This document shows, in pieces, positions 8,593 through 16,790 of a stretch of DNA of 64,000 nucleotides (within the stretch, counting starts at the first letter, position 1; the number at the start of each line of letters is the position of its first letter). The translations under genes were made by a program, and so were the position numbers. Source of the DNA: an uncultured Rhizobiaceae group bacterium (GTDB lineage Bacteria; Pseudomonadota; Alphaproteobacteria; Rhizobiales; Rhizobiaceae); NCBI GenBank assembly GCA_937930845.1, contig CALHBJ010000001.1:806001-870000 (forward strand). The letters are read 5' to 3'. The notes beneath the pieces were generated by a model, which ran no database searches, had not been told where the DNA came from, and worked only from the letters and a program-made list of their open reading frames with translations.

Positions 8593-9780
8593 ATGCTGAA
8601 CGCAAACCCAACGGCCAGCGATTCAATCGCCATGCTGGAGCGATTGGTGGGATTTGACACCACATCGCGCAATTCCAATCTCGATCTCATCGAAGATTTG
8701 CGCGTCATGCTGAGCGAATTGGGCATTGAGAGCCGCCTCACATTTAATGCAGAAAAGACCAAGGCCAATCTTTGGGCGACCATTGGCCCGTCTGGTCGCG
8801 GCGGCGTGGTACTTTCCGGCCACACAGATGTTGTGCCTGTAGACGGGCAGGATTGGTCAAGCGATCCTTTCAAACTGACCCAACGCGATGGTCGCCTTTT
8901 TGGCCGTGGAACATGCGACATGAAAGGGTTCATCGCCTGCGTGATGGCGCACGCAAAACAAATGACGCAATCTGAGCTAAAAACCCCCCTGCATTTTGCC
9001 TTCTCCTATGATGAGGAAGTTGGCTGTACCGGCGTTCGCGGCCTGATTGATGATATGCGCGACAACCTGCCTGCCCCGCTTGCCGTTATAGTGGGCGAGC
9101 CTACCAGTATGCAGATCGTTGGCGGCCACAAGGGTGGTCACAGTTATGACACGATTGTCCACGGTGTGGATGGGCATTCCAGCGCGCCTGATCTGGGCGC
9201 CAATGCGATTTTTCATGCCGCGCGTATTTTGACCTTCCTGCAAGACCTTGCACAAAGGCTGAAAGACAATGGAGATCCCTCCAACGGCTTTTCTCCTTGT
9301 TATACCACGGTCGATTGCGGACTGATCAGCGGCGGCACGGCGCAGAATATTATTCCCGCCCGATGCGCCTTCTCCTGGGGACTTCGCAATATACCTGGCG
9401 ACGACACACAGGCTATTGTCGATGAGGTGTTTGCCTTTATCGAGACGGAAATTGTGCCTTCGCTTAAGGCGATTTCGCCAGATGCGGGTGTGACTCATGA
9501 ACTGCGCCATTACCTGCCTGCGATGACACCGGACGAAGCATCGCCTGCGGAATCTCTGTTGCGCCATCTGACAGGGCTCAATCAATCTGGTCGTGTAGCC
9601 TATGGCACCGAAGCGGCGCATTTTCAGCAGGCAGGCGTGCCCGGCGTGATATTTGGCCCCGGTTCGATCAAACAAGCGCATCTGCCGGATGAATATATTG
9701 ATATATCGCAGATGGAAGCATGCCACGATTTCATCAGCAAGCTGACCCATTGGGCCGCCAATAATGAGAGCATTACATGA
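8593..9780 (+). CDS. argE: Acetylornithine deacetylase (M20 peptidase family)
   Basis: M20 metallohydrolase of about 395 aa. Metal-binding and catalytic landmarks are SGHTDVVPVDG, GRGTCDMKGF, the catalytic glutamate in YDEEVGCTG, and GEPTSM. The dimerisation domain includes GGHKGGHSYD and HGVDGHSSAP. ArgE removes acetyl from N2-acetylornithine in arginine synthesis, and many alphaproteobacterial members are annotated this way. I chose ATG 8593, with GATCGGGG 10 nt upstream, over the in-frame TTG at 8563, which lacks a ribosome site. The gene overlaps chaN by 4 nt (ATGA), so it is the first gene of a three-gene unit. It is divergent from the KAS III gene; the shared intergene is about 90 bp. 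Succinyl-diaminopimelate desuccinylase is an alternative but less likely. Confidence 0.85.
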   Translation: MLNANPTASDSIAMLERLVGFDTTSRNSNLDLIEDLRVMLSELGIESRLTFNAEKTKANLWATIGPSGRGGVVLSGHTDVVPVDGQDWSSDPFKLTQRDGRLFGRGTCDMKGFIACVMAHAKQMTQSELKTPLHFAFSYDEEVGCTGVRGLIDDMRDNLPAPLAVIVGEPTSMQIVGGHKGGHSYDTIVHGVDGHSSAPDLGANAIFHAARILTFLQDLAQRLKDNGDPSNGFSPCYTTVDCGLISGGTAQNIIPARCAFSWGLRNIPGDDTQAIVDEVFAFIETEIVPSLKAISPDAGVTHELRHYLPAMTPDEASPAESLLRHLTGLNQSGRVAYGTEAAHFQQAGVPGVIFGPGSIKQAHLPDEYIDISQMEACHDFISKLTHWAANNESIT

Positions 9781-10862
9781 TCACCCGGCTCGCCTTCGTC
9801 TGTATTTTTCTTCTTTCGACCACCATTGCACGGGCGGCGGAACCATGGACGAACTGGCAATCCAGCCACTATCAGGATCACAAACTGGCGGGAAAACTCT
9901 ACGTACCGGGTTTGAACAGGCCGATTGATCTGTCGGATGGCGGACAGGCCATCCGCCGCCAGATTCTAACGAGCTATGCACAGGCTGCCCGCTATGTGCT
10001 GATCGGTGAGCAGCATGACAATCCAGACCATCACCTCATTCAGGCGTGGTTGATTGATGAAATCGTCAAGGATGGTCGACGCCCTTCTGTCGTACTTGAA
10101 ATGGTGCCGCAATCCTATGCCGCGCAGATATCCGATTATGATCTCAACAAGGATCCCCAGTTGGATGACTTTGCCAAGCGGTTGGATTGGGAGAAACGTG
10201 GCTGGTTTTCCTGGGACATTTACCGGCCCGTTGGGCTGGCCGCAGCCCGCAACGGGTTGCGCATGGTCGCGGGCAATCTGGATCGGGACCGCACGCGGGA
10301 CATTTCGAAACGCGGCACCGATGCACTGTCGCAGGAAGAACGTGAACGGTTTGCGCTAAACGAAGCCATGGACCCGAAGCTGCGAGATGGCCTCGCTGCC
10401 GAGTTAAGCGGTTCCCATTGCGGCCTTTTGCCCAAATCCGCCCTGCCCTCCATGGCTCTGGTTCAACGCGCCCGCGATGGTGTGATGGCAGATGCGATGA
10501 TTGCAGCGGGCAGTCGCAACGGTTCGGTTCTGATCGCCGGGAATGGCCATGTGCGCAAGGATCGCGGCGTTCCCATGGTGCTGGCAAAACGATTGCCTGG
10601 CCATGACGACGTGACGCTGGAAAAGGATGGGACCACCCGCACGGTGCGCACGCCACGGGCACAGAATTTCGCCATTGGATTGATCGAGGTGCAACCGGGC
10701 AAGAATGACCCGGCCGATTATGGCTTAAGCAATGCGCAAGGCACACCGCTCTACGACATTGTTATGTTTACGCCCAAGGCAGATATTACCGACCATTGTG
10801 CCGAGATGCGCAAACGGTTTGCGCCTGAGAAAAAAGACCCTGAGAAAAAGAAGTCGCCATGA
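9777..10862 (+). CDS. ChaN-family (haem-binding uptake, Tiki-like) protein
   Basis: 361 aa protein with a short N-terminal signal sequence (MITRLAFVCIFLLSTTIARA, then AEPW), so it is exported. The ChaN/Tiki core follows: YVLIGEQHDNPDHHLIQ near residue 75, with the conserved GE and HDN-HH residues; VVLEMVPQSY; and later GNGHVRKDRG. Campylobacter ChaN binds haem, and the Tiki fold is EreA/TraB-like and proposed to be hydrolytic. The C-terminus is Lys/Glu/Pro-rich. There is no lipobox cysteine, unlike some ChaN lipoproteins. It overlaps argE at its start and the PLP enzyme at its end (ATGA each time), so all three are translated as a unit, although no shared pathway is evident. Confidence 0.8.
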   Translation: MITRLAFVCIFLLSTTIARAAEPWTNWQSSHYQDHKLAGKLYVPGLNRPIDLSDGGQAIRRQILTSYAQAARYVLIGEQHDNPDHHLIQAWLIDEIVKDGRRPSVVLEMVPQSYAAQISDYDLNKDPQLDDFAKRLDWEKRGWFSWDIYRPVGLAAARNGLRMVAGNLDRDRTRDISKRGTDALSQEERERFALNEAMDPKLRDGLAAELSGSHCGLLPKSALPSMALVQRARDGVMADAMIAAGSRNGSVLIAGNGHVRKDRGVPMVLAKRLPGHDDVTLEKDGTTRTVRTPRAQNFAIGLIEVQPGKNDPADYGLSNAQGTPLYDIVMFTPKADITDHCAEMRKRFAPEKKDPEKKKSP

Positions 10863-11995
10863 CCGACCAGAAGAATTCGCCCTCGTTGCCTACACTTTTT
10901 GCGCAGGCAGGAGGGGCGATTGACCCGCAAACCGGCGGTGTTGTGCCGCCCATCCAGTCGGCGACCACATTCGTGCGTGATGAAGATTATGCGCCCCTGT
11001 CGCCCAATCATATTTATTCACGTGATGACAATGATCTCGCGCGGCTGGTGGAATCCATGCTGGCACAGGCCGAGCGCGGGGAAGCAGCCTTGTTGTTTCC
11101 GTCTGGCATGGCTGCAGCAGTCAGCGTGTTGCGCACTGTAGCCAAGGGTGGGCGTATCGTCATGCAGACCGGCATTTACTGGGGCGTGACGAAATGGGCA
11201 CGGGACTTTTGTGCGCGACGCAATATCGAACTGGTGGAAGTCGACTGTGCCGAACCCGGCGTATTGCAAGCCGTTACCGGCCCTGCCGATATTGTGTGGA
11301 TTGAAACACCCTCCAACCCCTATTTGAAAACCAGCGACATTGCCGTCTGTGCCAACCATGCCCATAAAATGGGGGCCAAGCTGGTGGTGGATTCAACGGC
11401 GGCCACGCCGGTGCACAGCCAGCCGCTGACCCATGGTGCAGACATCGTGATGCATTCGGCGACCAAGGGCATTAATGGGCACAGTGATGTGCTCGCGGGC
11501 GCATTGATATGTGCTGATGCGACCACGCCAATCTGGCAGGACATCGTTGTAGACCGCCATGATGCGGGCGCGGTTATCGGCTCGTTTGAAGCCTGGCTGC
11601 TAATTCGGGGAATGCGCACCCTGCCCTTGCGGGCGCAGCGCATGAGCGCCAACGCACTTACCATTGCACAAACCCTGCAAGACCATCCGGCAGTCGCCCG
11701 GGTGCTTTACCCGGGTCTTGCAAGCGATCCGGGCCACGAGATCGCCTGCAAACAAATGAGCGATGGTTTTGGTGGCCTGCTCTCCATCCGCCTGCATGGC
11801 GGTTTCGATGCGGCCCATGCCACGGTCGGCAAGCTACAACTGTTTAAGCGCGCCACATCACTTGGCGGTGTGGAAAGTCTGGTGGAACACCGCCATGTCA
11901 TTGAAGACAGTGTTCCTGATGATCTGTTGCGCCTGTCGGTGGGCATTGAAGAGGCGCAAGACCTGATCGACGATCTCAATCAAGCGTTAACCTAA
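10859..11995 (+). CDS. Cys/Met metabolism PLP enzyme (cystathionine gamma-synthase / sulfhydrylase family)
   Basis: 378 aa fold-type I PLP enzyme. The Schiff-base lysine is in MHSATKGINGHSDVLAGA (near residue 202). PLP-contact motifs LFPSGMAAA, WIETPSNPYL and VVDSTAATPV precede it, and the family C-terminal segment TSLGGVESLVEHR is present. Members include cystathionine gamma-synthase, cystathionine gamma-lyase, methionine gamma-lyase and O-succinylhomoserine sulfhydrylase. Sequence alone does not decide among them. The gene overlaps chaN by 4 nt and is the last of the argE-chaN cluster. A 149 bp spacer without a clear terminator separates it from the next gene. Confidence 0.85.
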   Translation: MTDQKNSPSLPTLFAQAGGAIDPQTGGVVPPIQSATTFVRDEDYAPLSPNHIYSRDDNDLARLVESMLAQAERGEAALLFPSGMAAAVSVLRTVAKGGRIVMQTGIYWGVTKWARDFCARRNIELVEVDCAEPGVLQAVTGPADIVWIETPSNPYLKTSDIAVCANHAHKMGAKLVVDSTAATPVHSQPLTHGADIVMHSATKGINGHSDVLAGALICADATTPIWQDIVVDRHDAGAVIGSFEAWLLIRGMRTLPLRAQRMSANALTIAQTLQDHPAVARVLYPGLASDPGHEIACKQMSDGFGGLLSIRLHGGFDAAHATVGKLQLFKRATSLGGVESLVEHRHVIEDSVPDDLLRLSVGIEEAQDLIDDLNQALT

Positions 11996-12144
11996 CACGT
12001 CAAAGGCTGGCAGGTATTACCGAGCCGTTAACTGGCTGCGTTGCAAATTGCGCCAAATCTTATCATGCGCCGTTTTCCATGGGACAAATGGGGTGGCGTT
12101 CTGGGCGGGTTCGCCATGGGCGAGCGGGTAACGGGAGTTAGAAT

Positions 12145-13119
12145 ATGATTCATCAACGGCGCAAGAGCGATCTGAAAAACCAAAAGAGCCATACGCATCG
12201 CGAATGGCCAACGGTTGCACGTCAAAAGGAAAAACGCGCTGCACTGCTGGACAAAAGCGGGCGTGGCATTGCGATTTTTGACATCAATTACGAGATGATC
12301 GATTGCAACACCGTTTTCGCAGACATGCTGGATCTGCCGCCTTCTTTGCGTGCGCAATCGGCTGCATTTATGGATGTGATGAACCACCGCGTGGAAAGCG
12401 GCGATGTGCCGGGCAATGATGGTGACCATTATGTCACCAAACATCTCAATATTGTGCGCAACGCAAGTGTTGAAAACCTGTTTGAAACACTTCCAGATGG
12501 CCGGGTGTTGTCCGTTGGATATATCCCGGTGGAAACCGGCGGCTTTATCACCACGCTGGATGATGTGAGCGATATTTATGCCATTAAGGACGAGTTGGAA
12601 CATGCGGGTTTCTACGACCGGCGCACAAGCCTGCCCAATGAGCGGGTGCTGTTGCGCTGCATCGATGAAGCCTATGCGCAAAGCTGGGAAGAAGAGTATT
12701 TCGCACTCATCACAATTCAGGTGACCAATTTTAACGCGCTCGCAGAACGCCATGGCGAAGAAGCCGGCCATGAATTGCTGCGCCAGATTGGTGGCCGCAT
12801 TCGCAATTGTGTGCGTAAGGAAGATTTGTCGGCCAAACTCAAAGGGGCTGAATTTGCTGTTCTGGAACAGTCTGTGACCGATCCACAAAACGCAGAAGCC
12901 CTGGCATCACGCCTGATTAGCCAGTTGAACATGCCTTATGATTTGGCGGGCCGACCGGTTCTGGTTGAATTCGCACTTGGCATTGCCTTGCCAAATGCCG
13001 AAGATGATCGTGAAGAAACTCTGCTGGCCAATGCGCGCGCCGCAGCCGCCACAGCCAGCGGCCAGATTGGCCAACGCTATGCGTTTTATGTGGCCGATCA
13101 CCACGCGCTGTCAGCGTAA
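12145..13119 (+). CDS. PAS-domain protein with degenerate GGDEF domain
   Basis: 324 aa, no membrane segment. Residues 30-140 form a PAS-like fold (LLDKSGRGIAIFDINYEMID; RVLSVGYIPVETGGFITTLDDV). A GGDEF-like domain follows (FALITIQVTNFNALAERHG...HELLRQIGGRIRNCVRKED). The signature is degenerate: where GG(D/E)EF is expected the protein has KGAEF. The catalytic Gly and Asp/Glu are therefore missing, and diguanylate cyclase activity is unlikely. Such proteins may bind GTP or c-di-GMP or act as protein partners. There is no EAL domain. Upstream, 149 bp separates it from the PLP enzyme gene. It converges with the SDR gene 28 bp downstream. Confidence 0.75.
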   Translation: MIHQRRKSDLKNQKSHTHREWPTVARQKEKRAALLDKSGRGIAIFDINYEMIDCNTVFADMLDLPPSLRAQSAAFMDVMNHRVESGDVPGNDGDHYVTKHLNIVRNASVENLFETLPDGRVLSVGYIPVETGGFITTLDDVSDIYAIKDELEHAGFYDRRTSLPNERVLLRCIDEAYAQSWEEEYFALITIQVTNFNALAERHGEEAGHELLRQIGGRIRNCVRKEDLSAKLKGAEFAVLEQSVTDPQNAEALASRLISQLNMPYDLAGRPVLVEFALGIALPNAEDDREETLLANARAAAATASGQIGQRYAFYVADHHALSA

Positions 13120-13147
13120 GACATCGGCACAGCCTTGATTGCGGGCG

Positions 13148-13894
13148 CTATACGCAGCGCCCGCCGTCCACTTCCATTGCCACGCCGGTGACAAAATCAG
13201 CTTCATCTGAGACAAGATAAAGCGCCGCATTGGCCATGTCGCGCGGCTGGCTGAACCGGCCCAGCGGTATCACGCTCTTGAACTTATCGCGGATTTCCGG
13301 CGTATCCTCGCCCATGAAATCGGCCAGCATGCCCGTTTCTCCGGCGACCGGGCACAGGCTGTTGACCCGTATGTTGTGGGGGGCCAGTTCCACCGCCATA
13401 CATTTGCAGGCATTGATCACCCACCCTTTGGATGCGTTGTACCACACCAGACCGGGGCGCGGTCGCAACCCTGCCGTGGATGCGGTTGCCAAAATGGACC
13501 CGCCGCCATTTTCGATCATCGCAGGCACAATGTGTTTGGAGGCATGGAACAGCGCCTTCATATTCACATCGCCTATTCGGTCAAACATCGCTTCATCCAC
13601 ATCCAGCAAGCTCATATTCTTGTGGGTCACACCGGCATTGAGAACGAAAATATCAAGCTTGCCGAAATGTTCTTTTGCGGCTGCCACCATGGCTTCGTTG
13701 TCGCCTGCGCTGGCGACATCAACTTCCATCGCGATTGCGCTGGCACCGAGGTCACTTGCAACCCTTTGCGCTGCATCCCCATTTAGATCGGCCACCACAA
13801 CGCTTGCACCTTCGGCGACAAATCGTTGTGCCATGCCTTCGCCAAAACCGGATCCGGCACCTGTGATGATTGCAACTTTCTCCTTAAGGCGCAT
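13148..13894 (-). CDS. Short-chain dehydrogenase/reductase (SDR)
   Basis: 248 aa classical SDR: cofactor motif TGAGSGFG near residue 12, VLNAGVTHKN, and the catalytic YNASK (Tyr-x3-Lys) near residue 155. The C-terminal segment VTGVAMEVDGGRCV is typical of the 3-oxoacyl-ACP reductase / glucose dehydrogenase-like branch. The substrate cannot be assigned. ATG 13894 is chosen because AGGAGA lies 5 nt upstream; a longer in-frame extension to 13948 has no ribosome site and no family similarity. An aspartate near the end of beta-2 (VVVADLNGD) suggests NAD rather than NADP preference. It is divergent from the GNAT gene. Confidence 0.85.
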   Translation of the reverse strand: MRLKEKVAIITGAGSGFGEGMAQRFVAEGASVVVADLNGDAAQRVASDLGASAIAMEVDVASAGDNEAMVAAAKEHFGKLDIFVLNAGVTHKNMSLLDVDEAMFDRIGDVNMKALFHASKHIVPAMIENGGGSILATASTAGLRPRPGLVWYNASKGWVINACKCMAVELAPHNIRVNSLCPVAGETGMLADFMGEDTPEIRDKFKSVIPLGRFSQPRDMANAALYLVSDEADFVTGVAMEVDGGRCV

Positions 13895-13970
13895 GGGTGT
13901 CTCCTCTTGTGCCGCTGAATGATTTGGCCCCACGATGGGCCAAACCACGCACCAAGGAAAGGGGGTCGTT

Positions 13971-14444
13971 TTGTCAGCGAAACTTGTGGCCGCATCGGCC
14001 AGTGATCTTGCCCAAATTGCCGATTGCGCCCGCAGTGCCTACGCCCATTATGTTGAGCGTATGGGACAGATACCGGCTCCCATGATTGCGGATTTTCCTG
14101 CGCATCTGGCCGATCCGCAAGATCATGTTGATCTTATCCAGCATGATGGGATGTTTGCCGGGTATGTGGTGTGGCGCTTGCGCCCCGATGATCTGTTCAT
14201 TGACAATATTGCTTTATTGCCATCGGCCCAGGGCCAGGGCTTGGGGCGCGCTGCAATATTAATGTTGCAGCAAGCGGCACTATCCCACAGTCGCACGGCG
14301 CTGGAGCTTTATACGAACGAAAAGATGGTGGAGAATATCGCGTTTTATAAACGCCTGGGCTTTGTCGAAACCCGCCGCATTACCGAGCATGGTTTTGCCC
14401 GCGTTTACATGCGCTGTGAGTTGCAAAACCAGGCTGGAGCCTGA
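13971..14444 (+). CDS. GNAT-family N-acetyltransferase
   Basis: About 157 aa GNAT protein. The acetyl-CoA-binding motif A is IALLPSAQGQGLGRAAILMLQ (Q/R-x-x-G-x-G/A type), followed by ALELYTNEKMVENIAFYKRLGF, the usual GNAT motif B. The substrate is unknown. I prefer the TTG start at 13971 because AAGGAAAGGGGG ends 5 nt before it. An ATG at 13935, in frame and 12 codons upstream, has no visible ribosome site and would overlap the SDR leader. It lies about 100 bp before zwf and is on the same strand. Confidence 0.82.
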   Translation: MSAKLVAASASDLAQIADCARSAYAHYVERMGQIPAPMIADFPAHLADPQDHVDLIQHDGMFAGYVVWRLRPDDLFIDNIALLPSAQGQGLGRAAILMLQQAALSHSRTALELYTNEKMVENIAFYKRLGFVETRRITEHGFARVYMRCELQNQAGA

Positions 14445-14547
14445 GTTTTTACCCAATTTACATCTGCTTTTAAATCGATTAGATTGCCCCAAATTCTGGC
14501 AGGCGCAGACAGGCGTATCATGCCTTGTGAAACCGGCAGGACAAGCC

Positions 14548-16038
14548 ATGACGCGACAGATTATCCCTGTAGAGCCTTTTGATTACGTGCTTTTTGGTGG
14601 CACTGGCGACCTGGCCCAGCGCAAATTGCTCCCCTCGCTCTACCAGCGCGACCGAGATGGCCAGCTTCCTGCCCCTTCCCGCCTGATTGGGGCGTCGCGT
14701 GCAGAATTAACCAGCGAGGCTTATCGGGAGTTTGCCCGTGACGCACTCAAGACCCACGTGCCTGACAATGAACGTGAAGAAGAGCATGTGGAACGCTTCA
14801 TCGCCCGGCTGCACTATGTGCCCGTGGACGCCAAAAGCGATAATGGCTGGGCTGAGCTGCGCGATCTGGTCAAGCAATTTGATGATGGCCGCATCCGCGC
14901 GTTTTATCTGGCTGTGGGGCCTGGCTTGTTTGGCGATATCAGCGCTCAACTTGAAAAATTTGACCTGATTGATGACCGCACACGCCTTGTGATCGAAAAA
15001 CCATTGGGGCGCGATCTGGAATCAGCGCGTGAACTCAACCGGGTGGTTGGCGAACATTTTGACGAGCATCAGGTTTTCCGCATCGACCACTATCTTGGCA
15101 AGGAAACCGTGCAGAACCTGTTGGCCCTGCGTTTTGCCAATGCCCTGTTCGAGCCGCTGTGGAACGGCACCCATATTGACCACGTGCAAATCACCGTGGC
15201 GGAGACCGTGGGCGTGGGCAGTCGCGCAGGCTATTATGATAAATCCGGTGCCATGCGCGACATGGTGCAAAACCACCTGCTGCAACTGCTTTGCCTTGTG
15301 GCGATGGAACCACCTGCGAGCGGCGAAGCCGATGCCATACGCGACGAAAAGCTCAAGGTTTTGCGGGCCCTGAAACCGATCACCAGCCAAACGGCTGCCA
15401 ACACCACGGTACGTGCTCAATATGGTCGCGGAACGGTGGAGGGCGAACAGGCGCAGGGCTATCTGGACGAATTGGGAACCGAGTCCAGCACGGCCAGTTT
15501 CGTGGCACTTAAAGCCGAGATCGACAATTGGCGTTGGGCAGGCGTGCCGTTCTATCTGCGCACCGGCAAGCGCATGGCCATGCGCATGTCTGAAATTGTG
15601 ATTCAGTTTCGCCCGGTGCCCCATTCCATTTTCGCCAAGGGTGCCGGGGCAATGCATTCCAACAAATTGGTCTTGCGGTTGCAGCCAGATGAAAGCGTTA
15701 AACAATGGATCATGATCAAGGATCCTGGCCCCGGCGGCATGCGCTTGCGCCACGTACCGCTGGATATGAGCTTTGCTGTGAACTTCGAAGAGCGCAGCCC
15801 CGATGCCTATGAACGGCTGCTGCTGGATGTCATTCGCGGCAATCAGACCCTGTTCATGCGGCGCGATGAAGTGGAAGCTGCCTGGCGTTGGATTGATCCC
15901 ATATTCGATGCCTGGGAAGAAACCGAACAAGCGGTTGAAACATATCCATCGGGTTCCTGGGGACCGCCCCAATCGATCAATCTGATCGCCCGTGACAACC
16001 GTATCTGGAACGATGGTGGCCCCGATGCGCCCCGTTGA
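14548..16038 (+). CDS. zwf: Glucose-6-phosphate 1-dehydrogenase
   Basis: 496 aa, normal length for Zwf. The NADP-binding FGGTGDLAQRKLLP is at residues 16-29 and the active-site signature RIDHYLGKE begins near residue 178. It oxidises glucose 6-phosphate to 6-phosphogluconolactone, the first step of the Entner-Doudoroff and oxidative pentose phosphate routes. ATG 14548 (GGCAGGA just upstream) gives the family N-terminus; the upstream in-frame extension to 14362 lies partly in the GNAT gene and is spurious. It is the first gene of zwf-pgl-edd and its end overlaps the pgl start. Confidence 0.96.
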   Translation: MTRQIIPVEPFDYVLFGGTGDLAQRKLLPSLYQRDRDGQLPAPSRLIGASRAELTSEAYREFARDALKTHVPDNEREEEHVERFIARLHYVPVDAKSDNGWAELRDLVKQFDDGRIRAFYLAVGPGLFGDISAQLEKFDLIDDRTRLVIEKPLGRDLESARELNRVVGEHFDEHQVFRIDHYLGKETVQNLLALRFANALFEPLWNGTHIDHVQITVAETVGVGSRAGYYDKSGAMRDMVQNHLLQLLCLVAMEPPASGEADAIRDEKLKVLRALKPITSQTAANTTVRAQYGRGTVEGEQAQGYLDELGTESSTASFVALKAEIDNWRWAGVPFYLRTGKRMAMRMSEIVIQFRPVPHSIFAKGAGAMHSNKLVLRLQPDESVKQWIMIKDPGPGGMRLRHVPLDMSFAVNFEERSPDAYERLLLDVIRGNQTLFMRRDEVEAAWRWIDPIFDAWEETEQAVETYPSGSWGPPQSINLIARDNRIWNDGGPDAPR

Positions 16039-16723
16039 ATTGTGCGAATTTTCCAACCGCGAAGAATTGGTCCGCGCCCTGGCAGACTCGTTGGTGGCTG
16101 ATTTAGCCGGTGCGATTGAGCAACATGGAAGTGCGCGGTTTGCAGTCTCGGGCGGCAACACCCCTCGCGCTCTGTTTGGTGAGCTTGCAAACCGTGAACT
16201 CGACTGGGCAAAGGTTCATGTGACACTGGTGGATGAACGGTGTGTTGGCGATGATGATGGGCGCAGCAATGCACGAATGGTGCGCTCAACCCTGTTGACC
16301 GACAAAGCGGCGTCCGCCCAATTTGCACCCCTGTGGTGCGCCAGAACTCACGGCATCAAATCCGAACCTGGACCGGCATCAGCATCGGCATCGGCGCGCA
16401 AATTTGATGTGGTTATTTTGGGCATGGGCACAGATGGTCACACGGCCTCTTGGTTTCCAGGTGCTGAAAACCTCGATATATTGACCAGTGCTGAAACCAG
16501 TGAAGCCCTGATGCTCACGTCAGCACCGGGCGCGGGCGAGCCGCGGGTGACGTTCACCTTGCCGCCAATTGCATCTGCCCAAAAGATCTATCTGCATATC
16601 GAGGGCGATGAAAAGCGCACGGTCTATGAAGACGCGATGGACGAGGGCGCTGCCTGTGACATGCCGGTTCGCCATATCCTGCGCCATCCAGATGCCAAGA
16701 TCACCACCTATTGGGCACCATAA
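16025..16723 (+). CDS. pgl: 6-phosphogluconolactonase
   Basis: 232 aa NagB/Pgl-fold enzyme. [13 protein letters not shown] near residue 40 and the signature [18 protein letters not shown] near residue 135 identify Pgl, which hydrolyses 6-phosphogluconolactone. The start overlaps zwf by 14 nt; ATG 16025 and ATG 16013 are both possible, and neither has a strong ribosome site, which suggests coupling to zwf translation. Residues 118-123 are an Ala-Ser triplet repeat coded by a three-unit GCATCR hexamer (16376-16393), in a loop region where length change may be tolerated. Confidence 0.93.
   Translation: MRPVELCEFSNREELVRALADSLVADLAGAIEQHGSARFAVSGGNTPRALFGELANRELDWAKVHVTLVDERCVGDDDGRSNARMVRSTLLTDKAASAQFAPLWCARTHGIKSEPGPASASASARKFDVVILGMGTDGHTASWFPGAENLDILTSAETSEALMLTSAPGAGEPRVTFTLPPIASAQKIYLHIEGDEKRTVYEDAMDEGAACDMPVRHILRHPDAKITTYWAP
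16376..16393 (+). repeat. Three-unit hexamer repeat inside pgl
   Basis: GCATCA-GCATCG-GCATCG encodes Ala-Ser three times, in frame. Unit gain or loss would keep the frame. Confidence 0.7.
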
Positions 16724-16725
16724 AC

Positions 16726-16745
16726 CTGCCCTGCCCTGCCCTGCC
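16726..16745 (+). repeat. Pentanucleotide repeat CTGCC x4 between pgl and edd
   Basis: Four perfect tandem CTGCC units lie 2 nt after the pgl stop and about 45 nt before the edd ATG, followed by a near-copy CCGCC. They fall in the intercistronic leader of edd, where unit-number change could alter spacing or mRNA folding. Any regulatory meaning is inference. Confidence 0.75.
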
Positions 16746-16790
16746 CCGCCTTTGTATTTTGCCCTGTCTCCGAATCTTGAAAGACTGCCC

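Noticed and set aside
14362-14547. N-terminal extension of zwf
   Set aside because: It overlaps the GNAT gene and the encoded residues are absent from the G6PD family.
15022-16161. 379-aa frame antisense to zwf and pgl
   Set aside because: It is the reverse-strand shadow of two well-supported genes with family-specific motifs.
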